Assembly: GCA_010645155.1 (NCBI GenBank)
Contig: CM021315.1
Coordinates: forward strand, 3,984,928-4,048,927
Length of the DNA: 64,000 bases
Direction: 5' to 3'
Source of the DNA: Tigriopus japonicus
Taxonomy: Eukaryota > Arthropoda > Copepoda > Harpacticoida > Harpacticidae
Positions 37,176 through 47,700 of this stretch are shown in pieces. The notes under the pieces are model-generated. The model saw only the letters and a program-made list of their open reading frames with translations. It did no database searches and was not told the DNA's origin. The position numbers and the translations under genes were made by a program. Every line of letters begins with the position of its first letter. Positions within the stretch are counted from its first letter, which is position 1.

Positions 37176-39680
37176 GTAAAGATGACAACTTTTATCTCTT
37201 TTGGCATGAATCTATTTTAAAACCAACGAAACACTTTCTTTCAAAAACAAATTTCACTTCTTCAGATATAGGTTTTGCGATAAAAGGCAACACAGAGGTA
37301 TTAAAATTAACATTGGAGATATTTCATGAATGTTGTTAAGGATGTTTTAAAAGGATTCTGACTTCATTTAACGGTAGTTGCTAAATGAAACCTACGCGCG
37401 TTAAAAAAAATCAGACGCTTTAGTTTTTTGCCTTAGGTATGTAAAAGAAAATAAAGCTTTGTTGGACGTCTTCGCGTAAATGTTTGAAATATTAATGGCA
37501 GATGTCGAGGGAGGTTTGAGTGATCTCTTCAAAAATCTTATCGCGGGCGGATGAAACAAGAGAAAAGGCTTGTTTGACAACGTAAGAATTTGGTCAGTGC
37601 AAGGGTTTTCGCATTTTACACACCGCCTTTATGACTTAGATGCTATGTAGATGCTATGAAAAATGTCTAACGGCGAGTTTTGGACATATTGACTCTCTAT
37701 TTTGCAAGAATATGCAAAAATTGTTCTTTTAATTAAAAAATAGCAAGCACTGAAAAAGACCTTTGCTATTGAAGAGAAACATTTACAAAACAAGGTATTT
37801 TGTTTGGTACCTTGATGGTTTTGGAGTTTGCCAATACAAATCAGTGCTTGTAACATCACTTACACTTGTATTTACACAAAAACAATGGCCTTTTGTTGAG
37901 AAATTTCTCATGCAAGAACTAGCAAATAAAGTGTGCATATTTTTCCAAAATCCTAACCAATGGTGTTCAAACTTGCAATTCGACATTTTTCAAAGCATCT
38001 AAATCATAAAGGCGGTCTGAGAAATGCAAAAACCCCTAAACTGCCCAAATTCTCACGAGCCACCCACTGTTGCCGAACAAGCCTTTTCTCTTCTTTCATC
38101 CGCATGCGATAAGATTTTTGAAGAGATCACTCAAACCTCCGTTTTCTAGATGAGTCTCACAATCAGGTGAGTTTTCATGTAAAATGCCAGCTTATCTACC
38201 AAGACTACAATTAATGAAGTTAACCAGTGGCATAAACTATTATATAGGTTATCCCTGGGTTAACTTATAACCTGCATACCAAACTACCCATGGAAAAAAT
38301 GTCCCTAAAGTTGTTCAAAAAATGTTTCCATCATTGATTCTAGGGCGAAATTATCTTCATGCTCGACAAGCCTGTGCCGTAGAATCGGCCCTTCAAGAAT
38401 CTGGAGTACCTGTAATTGTTGTGTTCATCGTCACGGACTTCAATCCTCGAGCAAATAACGCATCCCACCAAATCTATGAATTAACCAAGACCCATCCATT
38501 ATACTTGAGAACCATCGATGTGTTAGATATTTTGCAGCAAACCCCCTTGGGACATCAGACTCAAGCTGTTGTGAATTATATTCAATCGGGCAAAAAAGCC
38601 GTGAATCATTTAAGTGACGTGCTTCGCTTGGCCTTGGTTTATCTTTACGGAGGTTGGTATTCCGATATCGACACGGTCACTCTAAAACCGGTCACCGAAT
38701 TTGGGATTGATACCATCGGAACGGACACGAACTTTGAGACAAAGTATGATGTGAAGTCGGAAGAGGAACAAAACAACAACATCAATGGTAACGTTAAGAA
38801 GAGTACATCTATCAAAATTTGAATAACTTGTTTAGTTTTTGTGACGTAAGTCAATAGTTTGAGAACAAACACGCAGTAACACAATTTATGAGAATGTCAT
38901 TCACGTGCAACAGATTTCATAATAAGATAAACCGAGTCTAATAAACCCCGTAAAACAAACTGAAGTACGTTTTCTAGATGAGGAGATGGGCAAATCCGTG
39001 GCCAATGGACGATTTTATTTCCGACAAGCTCGTAGTCCGTTTCTGGAACGAACTTTGGCACTCTTTAAAGTGATCTACAATCCAAAGGTTTGGAACAGCG
39101 GTGGAGCCAAAATTATGACCAGGGTTCTCAAGCAGTTTTGCGGGCTGAAACCTTGGGAAAAATTGACAGGTGAGCCTTGAGGCACTAAAAACCTCTGATC
39201 TCACAGTTGTTAGACGATGTCTTTGTCAACGGATCTTACGAAATAACTTTAAATCTCACTTGAGCAAGCTGAAATCATGCTTAAAATAAACATTACTGTC
39301 CTCGACATCTCGTTGATGAAAACAAACGAGATCGTCTAAATTTCCTAAGTATGGTTTTTTTCTAAGGCTCAAATTCTACATATTTCATTTTAGTTCAAAA
39401 ATGTGTGCCCGACAAATGTAGAGGAGTGGAACTCGTTCCTTCGTCATTGTTCTATCCAGTATCTTGGTTTGAATGCTCAAGACTCCGAAATCCTCCCAAA
39501 AGCGAACAAGAATGGGAGGAGTTCTTTCGCGATTCTTATTCCGTGGATTTTTTCAGTACTTCGTGCAGCGATGACATGAAACTGCAGAGGCCTCAATTCT
39601 ATGGGAACGCCATCCCTGCTTATGTTTATTTGGGTCCAAAGTATTGCCCTTTGTCGTTTTACAGTGCCAAAGTGTTTTAA
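36971..39680 (+). CDS. A4GALT-like alpha-1,4-glycosyltransferase (Gb3-synthase type), four exons
   Basis: Golgi glycosyltransferase of the A4GALT / Drosophila alpha4GT type, expected to move a hexose (Gal or GalNAc) from UDP-sugar to a glycolipid or glycoprotein. Join: 36971-37175, 38344-38787, 38978-39169, 39394-39680; 375 residues, close to the 353 of human A4GALT. All introns are phase 1. The N-terminus has a short hydrophobic stretch (residues 8-18), so it is either a type II anchor or a signal peptide. Family blocks: FFIETSGRNYLHARQACAVESA across the first junction (about 63-84), HLSDVLRLALVYLYGGWYSDID with the DXD metal/nucleotide site at 176-178, NSGGAKIMTRVLKQFCG, and a C-terminal Cys-rich part ending KYCPLSFYSAKVF. 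Odd: the VHxWN-type motif expected near the end appears as SVDFFSTS. Donor and acceptor sugars cannot be told from sequence. Confidence 0.9.
37510..38140. mobile_element. Long-TIR element, 631 bp, in A4GALT-like intron 1
   Basis: Arms of about 170 bp begin GGAGGTTTGAGTGATCTCTT on both strands and continue with AAAATCTTATCGC, GCGGATGAAA and ACCGCCTTTATGA. No clear target duplication was found, so the superfamily is open. It fills over half of the 1,168-bp intron. Confidence 0.75.
38344..38787 (+). CDS. A4GALT-like exon 2 (catalytic core with DXD)
   Basis: Acceptor cattgattctag. Its first two bases complete Gly, then RNYLHARQACAVESA. The exon holds the conserved Asp of HLSDVLR and the DID motif after YGGWYS. 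It ends NNNIN plus one base at donor AATG|GTAACG. Confidence 0.92.
38978..39169 (+). CDS. A4GALT-like exon 3
   Basis: Acceptor cgttttctag. Reads (D)EEMGKSVANGRFYFRQ, then SPFLERTLALFK and NSGGAKIMTRVLKQF, equivalent to the GPELLTRVL region of the family. Donor GACAG|GTGAGC, phase 1. Confidence 0.9.
39394..39680 (+). CDS. A4GALT-like exon 4 (C-terminus)
   Basis: Acceptor tatttcattttag. The first two bases complete Val, then QKCVPDKCRGVELVPSSLFY. It carries five more Cys and ends in KVF and a TAA at 39678-39680. Confidence 0.9.
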
Positions 39681-39699
39681 ACACTCAGAATAATAGAAT

Positions 39700-39705
39700 A
39701 ATAAA
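39700..39705 (+). promoter_or_regulatory. Polyadenylation signal of the A4GALT-like gene
   Basis: AATAAA 19 nt after the TAA, in an A-rich stretch. It implies a very short 3' UTR. Confidence 0.6.
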
Positions 39706-40189
39706 AACTGATTCTAGGCTTTTAAATCAGTGATGGTGAAAAAAAAAACAAATGAAGTGTTGCCTTGACGAGAACGAGAAAACCAATATTGTTTATTGCA
39801 TGGGGTTTATCTAAAGAAGCTTCTTTAGGTTTATCTTTATCAACGTGACATTTAGAGACCCTAAGGCAGAGATGCGCTGGCAAAATCTATGAATGCCCGA
39901 CCAACAAGGATCGTTAGTGACGTCTTCCAACATGCGGGAAGCAGAAGTTTATAATTAAAGGAAACCTTTTCTTATCAGAAACCAAGGAAATCTTTAACAA
40001 GAGGAAGGAGTTTTGTATTTTCCCGTGCTTTTTTGCTTTCCAATGCGGGCCGAAAGAAGAAAACAACGCTACAGTAACATACTTATTCAAGTTTGTTATG
40101 TTTATATGAGCAAAAGAGTAAATGAAACGATAAAACAGCACATACGCGGGCCACAAGTCACAAGTGTTGCATCAAAAGATGCTCTAAGG

Positions 40190-40436
40190 CAGGGGTTGGC
40201 AACCGCTTTTGGGTCAAGGCCCACCAAATTTAACTTTGCGACTCTGGGACAACCAAACAGATGTTGGAAGGTTCATGGGCCCACAATTCAATGATCAAAG
40301 AGCTCTGGGCCCACGAGTACATACTATGAATGGCTCTCGGGCCCACTATTTTGGACTTTCCCCATAGCTCCTGGGCTCACCAACAACCATCCTTGGGCCC
40401 ACTTGTGGGCAGCGGCCCACTGGTTGCCTACCCCTG
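40190..40436. mobile_element. hAT MITE, CAGGGGTTGGCAACC type, 247 bp
   Basis: TIR CAGGGGTTGGCAACC; inverted right end CAGGGGTAGGCAACC, typical of hAT. Target duplication CTCTAAGG (40182-40189) / CTCTAAGT (40437-40444). The interior repeats GGGCCCAC. Confidence 0.85.
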
Positions 40437-40465
40437 CTCTAAGTAGTAAATATCGGTCCTAACTA

Positions 40466-40769
40466 TCTTCCGATCTGGGAGGCGACTCATCTGAAGCACT
40501 AGATTTACCACAAATACCCCTCTCCTTGACAACAGATCATGGTGGCTCAGAGCTAGCACTCAGGCTTACCAATTCGTGAGTTAGGGTTCACGCCTCCATG
40601 AAGGGTTTTTGTTTCAAACGTTTTTCAGTAAATGTTTGTTTTTCTATATTTTTAGGTATGTTTAGGTTAGGTTAGGTTAAGTTTAAGTTTAGTTCAGATA
40701 ATCTTTGCTCTTCCTGTCAATATTTTGTCCATATCTATGACGATATGACTCATCTCCCAGATCGGAAGA
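40466..40769. repeat. Inverted repeat with TTAGG-like core
   Basis: 16-bp inverted arms TCTTCCGATCTGGGAG (40466-40481) and CTCCCAGATCGGAAGA (40754-40769). Inside lies tttaggttaggttaggtta near 40660. No target duplication was found; probably a further TIR element. Confidence 0.5.
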
Positions 40770-40823
40770 CATTCAGGGGCCATATTTTTTTTTTTTGTCA
40801 AACTTCATTTTACATAGTGTTTG

Positions 40824-40899
40824 TCTGCTTTCGGTTTCGGTAGGCATAACCGAAACCGAAACCGAAATTTCGGCCGAAAGCGCTTTCGGTCCATCACTA
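40824..40899. mobile_element. Truncated CCGAAA-family MITE end
   Basis: Reverse-oriented end of the 36111 family: GGTAGGCATAACCGAAACCG through GCGCTTTCGGTCCATCACTA. Only one terminus remains. Confidence 0.75.
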
Positions 40900-41006
40900 T
40901 TTTTTTCCCATCCCAACTTTTCCCATTGACCAGAGACTCTCCCCACCACCTTTCCAAAATAACTTACGAGATTGACTGGATTTCAATGTTCAACAATGTC
41001 TTGAAT

Positions 41007-41065
41007 AGGGATGGGTCTAGATAGGTCATGATCCAGCTCAGTTTTAGATTGGTTCGGTTCTGACG
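41007..41065. mobile_element. Fragment of the TAGGGATGGGTC family
   Basis: Starts TAGGGATGGGTCTAGAT and resembles the left end of the element at 58253-58704. No second terminus found. Confidence 0.4.
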
Positions 41066-42719
41066 TCACAGTGTTTTTTTATGCCAGAGATGTTGTTTTT
41101 AAAGCACAAAGACTTTAACGATCACCTTTTAAATTGAAAAGTACTGGAGCGGTAATTTGAATTTTTTTTTGATTAGTTGATGGGTCAAAAAAAAACGATG
41201 TAATGTCACTGGGTACCAAAGAACAAATATTTGAACATTTTCTTTTGTTTGATTTTCAACTAAGTAATCGCATGAAAAACTCGCAATTTTTTCTCACATA
41301 ACAATATTTGGAACTACAACGGATCATTTCCGACCATTTTAGGGTTTATGACTTCTTCCAATAAAAAGTGGCCTAGCTTCGCCCAAAGCCATGTCCAATC
41401 CAATCCTCCTTTTAAACATATCCTTAGCTAGAGGTTGTTTATAAAGCCTTTATCCTTGGCTAAATAAACATATTGGTCTGCTTGTCGTGAGTCACAATTG
41501 AGACCCAAAAACAATCATTGATCTTAACAACTGTGACAACAATGACAATAGTTTTGTTTTCTTCAAGACCCTGAACAATCTCCAAGACTCTTAAAGAGCT
41601 GAATCTGATCAAATTCAGATGTTAGGCGTTGTTTCTAATTTTGATTTCAGTTTGGTATTAATCCAATCTCAAAAGTCGCTAAATCCTCTCTGAGCCAGAA
41701 CTGAAAAATCTGGCTCAACCAATCCTTATGTTTGAAGCAATTGCTTTAAGACATCATGATCAAGAAACGCAAACCTTCTTTGAGGCTCAAGATATCAATT
41801 CTATTGAAGATATTCTCGAACAAATGGGGATGATCTTGTTAAAAGGGGTCTAAACTCTTCCCAAAAATCATGACGAACCTAATCTTGGAAAAGTTATCAG
41901 AGGATCCAATAATCTAGGTAGTTCCCCATCACCATTAAGAGGAATTTGACTTTCCACATGGTCATTGGAAGGTCCTCTCCATATCTGAACAGCCTGGAGC
42001 ACTTTCATGAAGAGAAATTCTGGTATTTTTGAAGAATGAAAGAGACAATTCAGAAATGAAGGAATACTCTCACTTCCAAGTGTCTTGTGCATCGAGAGTG
42101 GAATTCGAAGTATCTGAAGCAACAATGACATGCCTTGACTTTGGACAATCATAACTGGACAACAAATATCTGATTCAAACATGTGAAACTCGCATTTTTC
42201 AACATTTCTGAGAAGCTATTTAACAAGATAACTAAAGATATAGGAGCCAAAGTGGACGGTGATAAAGATCAAAGAAGAAGAGCACTGAAGCCAAAGAAAA
42301 CCCCACCCCAATATGGTCACATCTTCAGCTTAATGTACCCAATGATGTGCATTAATGCTTTATAAACTCTCTAAGTATGTCAAATTTCAATAAAACTATT
42401 TGTGTTAAGAATAATAGTTGAATGGTTCCCTTTTTAGACCCAAGGAGATAATGGCTCACATTGGCAAGGCTAAATTTCAGAGCTTTAGTCAGGTTGATTT
42501 GGCAAAGGGGGTGGAATGGTCGAATGCATTGATTTTTTGAAGAAAAGTCGCTCTCACAATTATTGAGCGAACAATTAGTGTGACCAAACTTGCGAAGCAA
42601 GACCAACTTTTATAGTAATAGTAATCTTTATTGCGAGCTTATTAACTCATTGGATACAATGATTGTTTTTTTAAGTGGATCTGATATAATATGAATTATA
42701 TTTATATAGTTCCAACGTG

Positions 42720-42868
42720 AGGGGCCCATGGGTGTGCATGGCGCCGTTCGAGGCGGGATATCCACTAGACTTGGGTTATGGGGAGAGGGGGGAGACCTGG
42801 GTTCGAACCCATGAACCCGAGCATAGCTCGGTCGCGCGTTAACTAACTGCGCTAAACCATCTGCCCTA
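42720..42868 (-). mobile_element. tRNA-derived SINE, family 2 (minus strand)
   Basis: Read on the minus strand it begins GGGCAGATGGTTTAGCGCAG and has the B box GGTTCGAACCC; the later TCTCCCC almost pairs with GGGCAGA. It lacks a good anticodon arm and runs on into a body (GGATATCCCGCCTCGAACGG), so SINE rather than tRNA. Confidence 0.55.
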
Positions 42869-43406
42869 TATTATTATTTATTATATAAATTATTATACCT
42901 ATCTATTAATTAATTTACTTAAATTAATTACCAATATTAATTAATAATCTAATAAATTACCTATATTATCATAAACTCGTTCTTTAAGCCACAAGTTAGT
43001 TTTTGTCCATATATGTTTTGGATTAACCAACCTATGTAACGCAAAATGTTAAATTTGTATCCTTCCTATCGGTGACTTATTCAACGTATCGGCAAAACAG
43101 TTCCTAGTTGCAGGATTCAAATCCAAGGTTAGGTCACCAGGATGGGGAGTAATTGTAATTGCAATTACAATTCATTACATTTTTGGGCCAAGTAATTGTA
43201 ATTAATTACATTTTTTGCCATGTAATTGACGAATTTTGAATTACAAATTACCAATTACTTCTCAAAATCTTACTTCTTTAAATTAACCATAAAACCAATT
43301 TATCAGTTTTCACTTGCAAAACAATTAATTTTTTCATCAATTTGAATTCCCCCTCCCCCCTCAAAAAAAATGTGGTCAATTCGATGCCACTAACAGGACT
43401 TATGAT

Positions 43407-44262
43407 CAGGGTGGGCATTTTACGACATCGAGAGCATTTTGGACACCCTAGTGTCCAAAACTGTCCAAAACTGTCCAAAAATACCCAGAAGGTGTCCAAA
43501 AATCCCCAGAGGGTGTCCAAAAATCCTTAAAAGATGTCCATAAGTGTCCAAAAGTCCAACAAACGTAAAAGAAAGTTGTACAAATCAGACGAAAAACCAG
43601 TTACACTACATAAGTAATTGAATTCTAAAGAATGCATGGTTGTCGACTTAAACAAAAATAGTTCTATTAATGGGAACATTACTTGGAGAAATAAACTTTG
43701 CCATGATAACTTGTTAATAACTTGTTAAAAAAATAAATGTTTTGTTTATACAATATGGTAAAATGTGTGTAACTGTTCAAAATGTTTCAAGATTTACATT
43801 TTATTTCCTCATCTGTAAACAAGAGTCTTGTCTTTTTTAATAGTAAAACAACACTGCTTAATTCTTTGGCAAAAGCATTATAATACCCACATTGCAATCT
43901 GATATCAGTTTGAGTGTGCTTTATTATAGTTAACATTTTTTGGACAATCAGGTCAAAAGACTTCTTGCCTCTTGGATGGGAAACACCTGCAACAATGATA
44001 AACTTTGGAATATAAATCAAAATACTAAGTAACCTTCTCTTGTCACAAATCAAGACACAATTAGCTTTAAAATGTACTCGCATACTATGTTTAACATGAA
44101 GTGTGGTGTGGGCGTGTTATTAGTAGTCCCAGTCTCACATTCATTCGTTTGTTCGTTCATTCCTTCAGTCGATCATTCTTTCCCACATTTTGGACGATGC
44201 TCGGTGGCCAAATGAAAAGAGTGGAAAGTTCAAATGTCCAGTTTGGCCTTCAAGTTATTGGC
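43407..44262 (-). mobile_element. Truncated copy of the CAGGGTGGGC hAT-like element
   Basis: Begins with the TIR CAGGGTGGGCATTTT and matches 53591-54683 in reverse orientation almost base for base over about 850 bp. The far terminus is missing (homology stops at ...TTATTGGC). It contains only a few TGTCCAAAA units where the other copy has 27. Ends about 420 bp upstream of the lectin ATG. Confidence 0.82.
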
Positions 44263-44587
44263 GACACGCTCCCTCTAGTATTTGCCTGATTACATTTCTC
44301 TCTATTTAAGAGACTTTTTTAATAGTTTTTATTTTCCCTACATCTTTCTTGAATTCATTTTGTCATTCTCTACCGGAAATGTAACTATATGCGGAAATAA
44401 TGATGAATTTACTTGTTCTGATTTCTCAAGACGTTCTTAATCAATGATACGTACAAAGACTCCAATTGTGAGGACAATGTTTGAGACCTAGATAGACATT
44501 TCTTGGGATGGGCATCATCCTATAGTGCAAAAACACATAGTCATAGTTGAATAAACAAAAAGACTGATATGATCATTGGCATATTCT

Positions 44588-44679
44588 GATAAAAGTTCCC
44601 CTGACGTCAAATTCAACTTAACAACGTGTCTTCAGAGTAAACACGTTGTTCACTTGATTCGTTAATCTTAATCAACATA
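44588..44679 (+). promoter_or_regulatory. Putative promoter / 5' UTR of the lectin gene
   Basis: Upstream of the ATG lie a TATA-like gataaaag near 44588, a CRE-like TGACGTCA at 44602-44609, and an inverted repeat AACAACGTGT (44620-44629) / ACACGTTGTT (44641-44650). These are by-eye motif matches; no start site is known. Confidence 0.3.
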
Positions 44680-44734
44680 ATGGGTACTAGAGTGACTTGT
44701 TTGATTCTCCTGGCTATTATTGGCTTTTCTAATG
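44680..44734 (+). CDS. Lectin exon 1 (signal peptide)
   Basis: ATG at 44680 (context caacataATGgg). Eighteen codons plus one base encode a hydrophobic signal peptide; donor AATG|GTAAGC, phase 1. Confidence 0.82.
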
Positions 44735-47700
44735 GTAAGCTTTAAAAACATTTAAACATTTTTAATGAATTTGTTTTAGGAGACCCGTAACAAACTGTTG
44801 GCCCTAAATTTGTCCATAAAGGCTGCAACGCATTAGTTTTTTCTGAATACTCATATTTTATGTAAACCATTTAAATATTGAGTTATTAGGAGAAATATAA
44901 CTTTCTGGCTAGTGATTTGTTGACAAAGATTACCAAAAAGTGGCATAAAACCAAAGTAACAAGTAAAGTTACAAAAAAACTAAAACAAAAGGTAATCTAG
45001 AGATGAATTGAAAACATAACATTGCTAATTGTTAACAAACAATTATGAAAGCTGTCACCAGTAAAACATCTGATGTCCAAGAAGTAATAATAGTGCTCTT
45101 ATTTCTTTAACACTTAAAACATTGTGGCCTTTTTTATGAACATTGCAATTCTAGTTGAGCTGACTAGGGTTGGGTCAACTACTTGAAAAATTTAATTATT
45201 TACAATTATTTGGCCCAAAACTGTATTTAATCATAATGCAATCCCAATTGCTCCCCATCCTTGCCTTTGACCTATTTCAAAGCCTCTCGCTTTTAAAAGT
45301 ACGACGATTTATTCCATGGTTGCGTGAGTGTATTTATCCTATAAAGCAATATTACACTACTTGAACTAACTCAACCTGACCTAACCTAACCTGACCTAAC
45401 CTAACCTAACCAAATGTTAACATCAACTTAACCTAACCTAACCAAACCTAACCAAACGTTAACTTTAACTTCATTTATGCCTTTAAAAATGCATTAAATT
45501 TATCTGAGTCACGCAACCTATCAAAAGTTCACATGCCTTTTATAACTCAGAATCAATCTCGCAAGCCAACAAGTTTCACAGAACGTGAAATAAATTTGAA
45601 CTTAGGAAAATAACAGTAGATTCAAAATAAAGCTGCTTTGTCTTTTATGGTCCGTATAATTCAAGTGTTATTCCTAGTTTGGATACAGATCATTGGGTAA
45701 AAGAATGGTGTTAACCAAGGATGACTCAACGAAAGATATAGAACAGAATACCACTTATGGCCTAGTAAACACAATGAAAATTTAACGGAGCATTTACTGC
45801 ACTGAAGATAAATATAATGCATTTTTTAAAGGAATAAATGAAGTTAATCTAAGTAGCGAAATATTGCTATAGGATAAATACACTCACGCAACCTGGGAAT
45901 AAATCGTGGTACTTTTAAAAGCGAGACACGCCTTAAGCGTATTCTGAAAACCGTCCTGTCTTTGTGTTAACCGAAGTGTTTGGTATAAAACGAATATTTG
46001 GCAAATAGGTAAAATGCCTTTCTGAGTCTGTATTTTCTGTATTTTCAATTACGATTGTTCGGTTTTAGTGTCAAACACTACACAGGGGTTCACAAGTATC
46101 TGAGGGCCAAGGTTCACATACATGGAAAGCCTTACTTCGAATCCCATTTCCAGTTCTACAACAAACAATGATATTTTGGAGCACTTGCTACCCAAGGCAA
46201 TCCCACCTATGTTCCTCTGTAGACAGCTAAACTACTTCTTTCACCTATTCAAGGACATCTTAATTAATTATTTAGCTTAATTAATTGAGTCATCCTTGAC
46301 CTATTTCAGCTTGTCCCTCGGGATTTGATTATGTGGCAGGGAAGTGCTACAAGTTGGGTGATTCCACCACTAAAACTGATGCTGCCACTCGATGTATTCA
46401 GGAGGAGCAAGGCGATCATCTTTGGATCATTGATTCCGAAGAAGAGTTTGGCAACATCATGAAGCATTTCTTTGGATCCGTAAGTTAACAGAACACCAAT
46501 GATGGAATGAAAAACGGTCAACTTTTATCTCGTTTCAACAATGAACTTTACTTGTTTATTCGCTGATGCTTGTAGCAATCAAAAAAGGGCTATTGTTTAG
46601 AATTTGAAATGAATGCGCAAAGTTGTCAAAACACAAATCATGGCGAAGGGCAGCTAAAGCTTGTAGCCAACCTCATAATATAAACATCGTTACTAAGTCG
46701 CATGTTAATGTCAATAATTCAAGTACCTTTTGCAAATCAAAATCTAAGCATTTACAAAAATCGTAGAAATTTTCGTATTTTCGAAAATATCATCTATTAA
46801 ATATATGTATCAAATATGTAACTTATAAAATATTCAAGGTCCTGCATATTTTTCTTTGACAAGCTCTATTTTGAAGTGACAATATTATTTTGTCAAAACA
46901 CTTTCGACCTGGCAAAAATGACTTTTTTATCTTGTAAAAAAAGTTGACTTTTTTTTAAAGTTTGTTTTAAAGATTGCTTTGTTAAAAAAAGAAGGAAAAA
47001 TCCTCCTCGCCAGAATAATAAATTCTGTTCAATCATCAGTATCGATTTTATTCTCAATATTTAATGGCTTTGAATTCACCCACGAAGGCTGCCATAAGCT
47101 TGCAAAATAGACTTGTGTTTTTAGGAACACACATTGGTGTAAATCTACACTTTTCATCCTATTTTGAATTTTTCAAAGCTAATTACAAAGGTAAAAAGGC
47201 TGAGGAAGTTGCCCATAAAATAAGCAGAAAATGTCTTTCTTTACAGGCTAATAAAACACGCGCTGGTGCCCGCGCTCAAGTTTGGACTGACGCCGAATTC
47301 CTTGAGGATGGATTAACCTGGATCACAACTGGAACACTTGTTTATTTTGAACCTGAGATGGTAAGTTGAAACCAAACACGAATGAAGGGGCTTAAGAAGA
47401 AGAGCAAAGGGTTGTTTTGTAAGGTTCAAAGATGTTTCACTAGGAACATCACATGAATGAGAGAGCTCTCATATCAGGAGAGATTCCAAAGAGTATTTAT
47501 AGGCTCTGTCCCAATCCAGGATTTGAGGTCAGATAAAGCCAATAGAGGAGTTTAAACCAAGCTTAAAAAATTCGCAAATAGATGGCGGGGAAGGTTGGGC
47601 AAGTAAAGAGAAAAGACTTGTGAGCTCTAAGTACTTGCTATCTTTAGTACTTGCCCCCTCTTTCACGCCATCTATCGGCGAATTTTTCAAGCTTGGTTTA

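Larger units (their letters stand above)
39706..43406. other. Intergenic, repeat-rich; no recognised gene
   Basis: Apart from the MITEs and SINE listed, it holds AT-rich sequence and, at 43140-43265, a GTAATTG/CAATTAC-rich dispersed repeat. Frames at 41868-42182 (-) and 42352-42606 (-) are open but unrecognised. Confidence 0.4.

Noticed and set aside
40466..40769. TCTTCCGATCT and AGATCGGAAGA, which resemble Illumina adapter ends
   Set aside because: The match stops after 11 bases and the two sites are the ends of a 16-bp inverted repeat, so a biological inverted repeat is the better reading.
42790..42868. Functional tRNA gene on the minus strand
   Set aside because: Promoter boxes are present, but the acceptor stem has a mismatch, the anticodon arm is poor and the sequence continues into a SINE-like body.
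43787..44083. Peptide shared almost unchanged with 53766-54041
   Set aside because: The DNA around it is equally similar in both copies, so the match reflects shared descent of a transposon rather than selection on a protein; no transposase motif seen.
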